A stretch of 64,000 nucleotides of DNA, from contig NZ_JADQDM010000002.1 in the NCBI RefSeq assembly GCF_015694525.1, positions 856,294-920,293 of the forward strand, given 5' to 3'. Made by a program: the position numbers and the translations under genes. Position 1 is the stretch's first letter; every line of letters begins with the position of its first letter. The DNA comes from Hymenobacter ruricola (GTDB taxonomy: Bacteria > Bacteroidota > Bacteroidia > Cytophagales > Hymenobacteraceae). Shown one piece after another: positions 60,074 to 64,000 of this stretch. The notes below the pieces were generated by a model. The model saw only the letters and a list, made by a program, of their open reading frames with translations, did no database searches and was not told the DNA's origin.

Positions 60074-61192
60074 TTACAGCGTCAGCAGCGGCAAAGAAAC
60101 CACGAATTCTCCCGCTGCTTCCCCCATTGCCACGGGTTTGTCGGTGAGGAAAGCGTAGCGGGCGGCCAGGTTTTTCAGGCCCTGGCCGGAGGCCTCGCCC
60201 GGCGCGAGGCGGCGCGGGCGCAGGGTGTTGCGCACGGTGAGGGTGTGGGCAGTTGGGTCCAGGGTCACGGCCACGCGCAGGGGGTCGGCCTGGAAGGCGG
60301 TGTTGTGCTTGATGACGTTTTCGAGCAGCAGCTGCAGGGCCAGCGGGGGCACGAAGTAGGCACTGAGGGCGGCGGGCGACAAGTTCATTTCCACGGCCAG
60401 GGCGTCGCCGAGGCGGGTTTTCTGCAGGTACAAATAGCTTTCGGCAAAGCGCACCTCGTCGGCCAGCGGCACCAGCTCCTGGCTTTCGCTGTCGAGCACG
60501 TAGCGGTACACCTGCGAGAGCTGCCGGATGAAGCGCACGGCCCGCGGCGGGTCGTTTTCCTCCACCAGACTCGTCAGCGCGTTCAGCGAATTGAACAGAA
60601 AATGCGGGTCCACCTGCCGGCGCAGGGAGTCGAGCCGGGCCACGGCGGTTTCCTTTTCGGCGCGCTCGGCGCGCACGGCGGCTTCGCGCCAGCTCAGAAA
60701 AAACGAACGGCTGTGGTTGAACAAGGTGATGATGAGCGTGACCCCCAGCGGCACCAGCACCTGCCCGTACATGGCGGGGCGCCACAGGTTGGCCAGCGGC
60801 TCGTGCGTCACCAGCAGCAGAAAGCCGGCCTGAATGAGCAAAATGACGGCCACCGAGCCCACCACGCACACCGCCAGCGTGGCCAGCAGGCGGCGCAGGG
60901 GGCGCTCGGCCCACGAGATGCGGCCGTTGAGCCAGTCCACCGCGAAGCCGTTCACAAACCACAGCCCGCCGCTGTAAGCCAGCGTGATGACGAAGGTGAT
61001 GACCAGCCGCGGCACGTCGGTGAGCGAGGCGGGGTTGAGCACCACCGTGAGCACCGTCGCCACCAGCAGCAGCACCCGCAGGGCCTTCCACCACCCCATG
61101 CCGGAGCGCGGGCGCGGCAGGTAGCCGTCGGTGAAGGGCGAAGCGGAATCGGACTGGGCCACGAACAGAGAGGGAAACGAAGTCGGCATCAA
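60074..61192 (-). CDS. Sensor histidine kinase, LytS/YehU family, second copy
   Basis: A 372-residue inner-membrane kinase with four helices near the front (about 38-56, 60-78, 96-117 and 130-152) and a signal loop too short for a sensor domain. His197 (DPHFLFNSLN) is the phosphate acceptor, LLENVIKHNTAF near 290 the N box, and GQGLKNLAARYAFL the G box. Partner: the LytTR regulator next to it, on the same strand after the repeat. It faces the first pair, with the Uma2 gene between. Confidence 0.92.
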   Translation of the reverse strand: MMPTSFPSLFVAQSDSASPFTDGYLPRPRSGMGWWKALRVLLLVATVLTVVLNPASLTDVPRLVITFVITLAYSGGLWFVNGFAVDWLNGRISWAERPLRRLLATLAVCVVGSVAVILLIQAGFLLLVTHEPLANLWRPAMYGQVLVPLGVTLIITLFNHSRSFFLSWREAAVRAERAEKETAVARLDSLRRQVDPHFLFNSLNALTSLVEENDPPRAVRFIRQLSQVYRYVLDSESQELVPLADEVRFAESYLYLQKTRLGDALAVEMNLSPAALSAYFVPPLALQLLLENVIKHNTAFQADPLRVAVTLDPTAHTLTVRNTLRPRRLAPGEASGQGLKNLAARYAFLTDKPVAMGEAAGEFVVSLPLLTL

Positions 61193-61240
61193 AGTAAGGG
61201 GAAAGAGGCTAATTGGAAGGCAGCTGCCAGAGCACCAGAA

Positions 61241-61282
61241 CGGTCATGCTTCGACTGCGCAAACGCCAGTTCAGCATGACCG
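61241..61282. repeat. Short REP remnant
   Basis: CGGTCATGCT at 61241-61250 and AGCATGACCG at 61273-61282 are the outer ends of a REPIN-like repeat (10-bp perfect complements), but the middle is only 22 bp and lacks the usual inner part. It looks like an internally deleted copy, 30 bp after the TPR-like gene's stop and upstream of the kinase start. Confidence 0.65.
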
Positions 61283-61312
61283 CTCTTTATTTCTATTCGC
61301 TCTCCTGTAGTG

Positions 61313-62029
61313 CTACTTCACCGCCGCCGTGCCGGCTGCTTCGCCGTTGATGCGGGCCAGGGTGGCGGTGGCGTTGCCTTCGCCCCAGCTCGGGCTCAGG
61401 GCCGTGGCGGGCTTGAAGGTGGCAAACAGGGCCTTCGACTTTTCGTAGAGCGGCTTGGCTTTTTCGGCCCCGCCGCCGAACATGGCGGGCCGGAAGTAGG
61501 CGTCGTTGGCCAGCACAAGGTAGGCGCGCGGGTTGTCGGGGCTGAGCTTGAGGGCTTGCTCCAGCGCCTCGTGCACGCGGCCGGTGTACACGGGGCCACG
61601 CGTCATGGGCGCGGCCTGAATGCGGCCCTGGTAGATGTAGGCGCGTAGCACCAGGATTTCGGCCTGGTCGGCGCCGGGCAGCTTCTGGGCCTGGGCCAGG
61701 GCGGCTTCGGCCTGGTCGAGGAGCTTGTCGGCCTGGTCGCTGTCGGCGCCGCCGAAGGCCAGCTTCAGGTAGCCGCGGGCCTGGTAGTAGCGGGGCAGCC
61801 AGTCGGTGGGCCGGGCGCTGGCGGCGCGCTCCAGCTTGGCAATGGTGGCGGGCAGGGCGGCTTTGTCGGCCGTGTTTTGCTCGGCAATGGTGGCGGCCAG
61901 CAGGGCCGTGTAGGCATCGGCGGGGGCGGTGATGGCCGGGGCGGCGGGCGTCGTCGCGGGTTGGGTTTGGGCCGTGGCGGCGAAGGAGGCGGCAAGGGCG
62001 AGGGCGAGGGTCAGAAATGCGGTTTTCAT
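61313..62029 (-). CDS. Exported TPR-like helical protein
   Basis: A 238-residue protein with a signal peptide (MKTAFLTLALALAASFAATA). The mature part has paired helices that look like TPR or Sel1-type repeats: LERAASARPTDWLPRYYQA, LLDQAEAALAQAQKLPGADQ, HEALEQALKLSPDNPRAYLV. Such proteins hold complexes together in the periplasm; the partner is unknown. In Bacteroidota similar proteins are encoded in many places. No recognised catalytic site. Confidence 0.68.
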   Translation of the reverse strand: MKTAFLTLALALAASFAATAQTQPATTPAAPAITAPADAYTALLAATIAEQNTADKAALPATIAKLERAASARPTDWLPRYYQARGYLKLAFGGADSDQADKLLDQAEAALAQAQKLPGADQAEILVLRAYIYQGRIQAAPMTRGPVYTGRVHEALEQALKLSPDNPRAYLVLANDAYFRPAMFGGGAEKAKPLYEKSKALFATFKPATALSPSWGEGNATATLARINGEAAGTAAVK

Positions 62030-62215
62030 GGGGAGCGGGGGTTGGGATGAATCGTTTGCGTGATTGATGATTCAAAGGTGGCCCCGCCCCTGCCCGCCCG
62101 GAAATCCCCGTTGCCGAAGCGTCATTTGCGCCGGATGAAGCGGCGCGGGGTGCCGACGACGCGGCGGCCGCTTGTGCGGCGTGGCCGGCGCGACCAAGCC
62201 GCATTAAAAAGAACA

Positions 62216-62242
62216 GTCATGTCGAGCTGGTCGAGACATGAC
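62216..62242. repeat. Minimal REP hairpin
   Basis: GTCATGTCGAG and its near complement CTCGAGACATGAC-like end form a 27-bp hairpin: an edge-only version of the CTCGC-family repeats. It is located between the divergent TPR-like and beta-barrel genes. Confidence 0.6.
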
Positions 62243-62347
62243 GGGCGCGCACCGGCATAAAAAATCGACGGCCCGCCATACGCTTGCAACCCCTGGCCCG
62301 TTAAGGGGCATCTTTCCGTCAATTCCTTACTCCCAATCCCTACTTCC

Positions 62348-63040
62348 GTGCCCTCTCCCCTACGCCTGGCCCTCGGAGGCCTGCTGCTGGCAGCCCCCAG
62401 CCTGAGCCACGCCCAAACCGCCGAGCCCGCCCAAACCACCGCGTCCAGATGTTACGTGGGCCTGGCCGCCTACCACAGCAACTTCCAGAACCTGGCCAGC
62501 TGGCGCTCGGGCGACAGCGGCTTCCGGGTGCCGGTGCAGCTGAGCGGCGGCTACCAGCTGCGCCCCCGCCTGGCCCTGGAGCTGGGCGTGGCCTACAGCG
62601 TCCGCACCACCCGCTACGCCTACGACAGCTACTATTTTAACACCAGCGGCGTGGCCCCGGCCTATTATCAGTATAGCAACACGACCACCGGGCGCACCAC
62701 TTCGGTCACGGCGCTGGCCCGCTACGGCCTCACGCGCCAGCCAGCCCACCGCTTTCAGGCCCAGGCGCTGGGCGGCCTCACGTGGGTGCACCGCAGCTTT
62801 TACTCGCGGGGCTTCGAGGGCGATAACCTCTCCGGCACCCTCCAGTCGGTTCCCTTTGAAACCCGCGGCACCATGAACGACCTGCTCCTGACCGCCGGCG
62901 TGGGCCTGGGCTACCGCCTGAGCCCGCGCTTCGCCCTCAACCTCGACCTCACCACCAACTACGACCTGCGCCGCTCCGATACCTTCGACCAGTACACGGG
63001 CAGCGCCGCCCTGGGCGTGCGCTACCGGCTGGGGAAGTAG
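62348..63040 (+). CDS. Outer-membrane beta-barrel protein (porin-like)
   Basis: A 230-residue exported protein from a GTG start (62348), signal peptide LALGGLLLAAPSLSHAQ. The mature part is a run of amphipathic strands ending in aromatic residues (YVGLAAYHSNFQNLASW, LALELGVAYSVRTTRYAYDS, RFALNLDLTTNYDLRR, GSAALGVRYRLGK), as in OmpA-like or porin-type barrels of about eight strands. No ligand or function can be named. A terminator follows. Confidence 0.75.
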   Translation: MPSPLRLALGGLLLAAPSLSHAQTAEPAQTTASRCYVGLAAYHSNFQNLASWRSGDSGFRVPVQLSGGYQLRPRLALELGVAYSVRTTRYAYDSYYFNTSGVAPAYYQYSNTTTGRTTSVTALARYGLTRQPAHRFQAQALGGLTWVHRSFYSRGFEGDNLSGTLQSVPFETRGTMNDLLLTAGVGLGYRLSPRFALNLDLTTNYDLRRSDTFDQYTGSAALGVRYRLGK

Positions 63041-63061
63041 CCCCGGGGCTGCCAGGACAAT

Positions 63062-63096
63062 AAAAACGGCCGCCCCTGACTGGGACGGCCGTTTTT
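63062..63096 (+). terminator. Terminator after the beta-barrel gene
   Basis: AAAACGGCCG/CGGCCGTTTT stem around a CCCTGACTGGGA centre with five Ts; 20 bp after the stop. Confidence 0.82.
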
Positions 63097-63119
63097 CGAA
63101 TCTGAGCGCAGCAAGGCGC

Positions 63120-63536
63120 TTAGCTGGATAGGGTGTCTTTGTGGGCCGTCACGTCCTGAATGGCCTTGTCGAGGACCGCCAGTTGGCCGTCGACCTGGTC
63201 GTCGTCCACTTCGGCGAGGAAGGCCGTGGGGCCGGTGGTGGCTTCGCTGCTGAGCTGCAGGTTGTCGCGCCGCGACGTGGCGTTGATGAGGGCGCGCTTG
63301 GCCGTGCGCAGCTCGACCGGCGTGAGGCCGGGGCGGGCCACGTCGGTGGTGTAGCGGGCCACGTCGGCGGTGGCTTTGGCGAGTTGGGCGGCCACGGTGG
63401 TGGCCCGGTCGGTGGCCACCCCGTCGGCGTACGCGTCGTTGGAGTCGCGGTGCGCGTAGGCGCCTCGTTCTTTGGTGAGGCCAATCAAGGCTTGGTCGCA
63501 CTCGGCTTTGGTGGTGAGCAGGTTCAGGTTTGCCAT
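63120..63536 (-). CDS. Hypothetical helical protein
   Basis: A 138-residue soluble protein with no signal peptide. It is rich in Ala, Asp and Thr and looks all-helical, with paired helices (AECDQALIGLTKERGAYA, AAQLAKATADVARYTTDV and ELRTAKRALINATSRRDN). No family recognised; it has no catalytic motif. The codon use is like that of its neighbours, so it is a resident gene. It converges with the beta-barrel gene at a terminator. Confidence 0.6.
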   Translation of the reverse strand: MANLNLLTTKAECDQALIGLTKERGAYAHRDSNDAYADGVATDRATTVAAQLAKATADVARYTTDVARPGLTPVELRTAKRALINATSRRDNLQLSSEATTGPTAFLAEVDDDQVDGQLAVLDKAIQDVTAHKDTLSS

Positions 63537-63699
63537 TGGGGTATGGGGTTGGAGTGGGAATAAAAATGGTTGAATTCAAATGTAGCAGGCCACGTAAGTC
63601 CCACAAAGCCATTCCCAACAAAGGACAAAAGCGGTGCTTGTTTCCCAGTTTGGGGCGGGCGGACTTAAGGCGGGAGCGTATAAAAGCAAGAAGGCATGG

Positions 63700-63799
63700 A
63701 ACGGCTGTCATCCTGAGCGCAGCGAAGGACCTTCTCACCAAAGAACTTTACCGTTCCATAGTGAGAAGGTCCTTCGCTGCGCTCAGGATGACAGCCGTT
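63700..63799. repeat. REPIN-like inverted repeat, CTTCTC family
   Basis: Perfect 39-bp arms (63700-63738 and 63761-63799) starting AACGGCTGTCATCCTGAGCG, the longest perfect arms of the set, with only 22 bp between them. It stands between the hypothetical gene and the last gene of the window. Confidence 0.9.
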
Positions 63800-63804
63800 C
63801 CTTT

Positions 63805-64000
63805 TTACCCCTCCCCTTCCCCCAGCAGCGCCCCGAGCGCGGCGGCCTCCCCCTCCAGCGCCAGCGCCCGCTGCTGCCCCAGGTGCCACTCGGCCAGCGC
63901 CTCGGGCGGCAGGGCCAGGGGCAGGGGTGGGCCGGGGCGCTGGGCCGGGCCGTGCTGGCGGGCGTGCTGGCGGGCCTGCTCAGCTACGCGCTGAACTACG
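63805..64000 (-). CDS. C-terminal fragment of an unknown protein (runs off the right edge)
   Basis: On the minus strand a frame is open from the window edge to a TAA at 63805-63807, giving 64 residues: Gln/Arg/His-rich at first (RVAEQARQHARQHGP), then PEALAEWHLGQQRALALEGE and an Ala/Gly/Glu-rich tail. The plus-strand alternative is a Ser/Pro/Arg-rich low-complexity reading. Codon choice (GCG/CTG-rich, G or C in third place) supports the minus strand. No family can be assigned from this fragment. Confidence 0.4.
   Translation of the reverse strand, partial: VVQRVAEQARQHARQHGPAQRPGPPLPLALPPEALAEWHLGQQRALALEGEAAALGALLGEGEG

Noticed and set aside
63530..63994. Plus-strand frame at the right end
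   Set aside because: It runs through the REPIN-like repeat and is Ser/Pro/Arg-rich; the minus-strand fragment has better codon pattern.

Overview
The window looks like a piece of chromosome from a GC-rich, aerobic member of the Bacteroidota, most probably Hymenobacter or a close relative in the Cytophagales. This is inferred from gene content: a type IX secretion plug protein (DUF5103 family), a PUR-alpha-like DUF3276 protein, several LytS/LytTR pairs, TlpA-like thioredoxins with a DUF4369-like front half, an ABA4-like protein and a menaquinone (men) gene set. It also fits the GC-rich genes, the Bacteroidota -7 promoter element TAnnTTTG (8865, 21467, 22105, 22142, 46361) and the weak or absent Shine-Dalgarno sites. 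I saw no rRNA, tRNA, CRISPR array, transposase or phage structural gene.

Layout. 1-8.7 kb: end of a threonine aldolase gene, a CPA1 Na+/H+ antiporter, a PPP-family phosphatase, an AlkA-like glycosylase, a coupled pair (DinB-like and 2H phosphoesterase), a large AsmA-like protein and a beta-propeller lipoprotein. 8.9-10.8 kb: an ABC-F ATPase. 10.9-15.6 kb: an accessory island of two DUF4157 (eCIS core domain) putative metalloproteases around an AT-rich N-acetylmuramoyl-L-alanine amidase. 15.8-22.3 kb: T9SS plug protein, a Gly/Met/Arg-rich lipoprotein, an M48 protease, YchF and a PUR-alpha-like protein. 22.3-30.5 kb: DUF58 protein, small membrane proteins, two SDR oxidoreductases, two coupled AraC regulators, a helically phased array of palindromes at 28.4-28.6 kb, and a DUF3667 protein. 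30.6-38.4 kb: PLP-dependent gamma-synthase/lyase, a low-GC PD-(D/E)XK-like protein, deoxyhypusine synthase-like protein, HslV, acyltransferase 3, pyruvate dehydrogenase E2 and a histidine phosphatase. 38.6-45.4 kb: menaquinone genes in the order hotdog thioesterase, menF, menD, menB, a SAM-fold enzyme, menE. 45.4-53.1 kb: outer-membrane proteins, an M49 peptidase and two tandem TlpA-like proteins. 53.4-58.2 kb: carotenoid-type and other membrane proteins, an alpha/beta hydrolase and a LytS/LytTR pair. 58.4-64 kb: a Uma2 nuclease, a second LytS/LytTR pair on the opposite strand, a TPR-like protein, a beta-barrel protein and two hypotheticals.

How genes work together. The men genes form a near-complete route from chorismate to 1,4-dihydroxy-2-naphthoate; MenC, MenH and MenA are not in the window. 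The two LytS/LytTR pairs are complete two-component systems with kinase and regulator adjacent. The DUF4157/amidase island is the best candidate for an undescribed system: two paralogues share an almost identical protease block but carry unrelated C-terminal regions, as in swap-able effectors, and no injection-system structural genes are near.

Between the genes lie many long inverted repeats of at least four families. The commonest begin with GTCATCCTGAGCGCAGCGAA or GTCATGCTGAGCTTGTCGAA and look like REP doublets (REPINs). They sit almost always just after stop codons.
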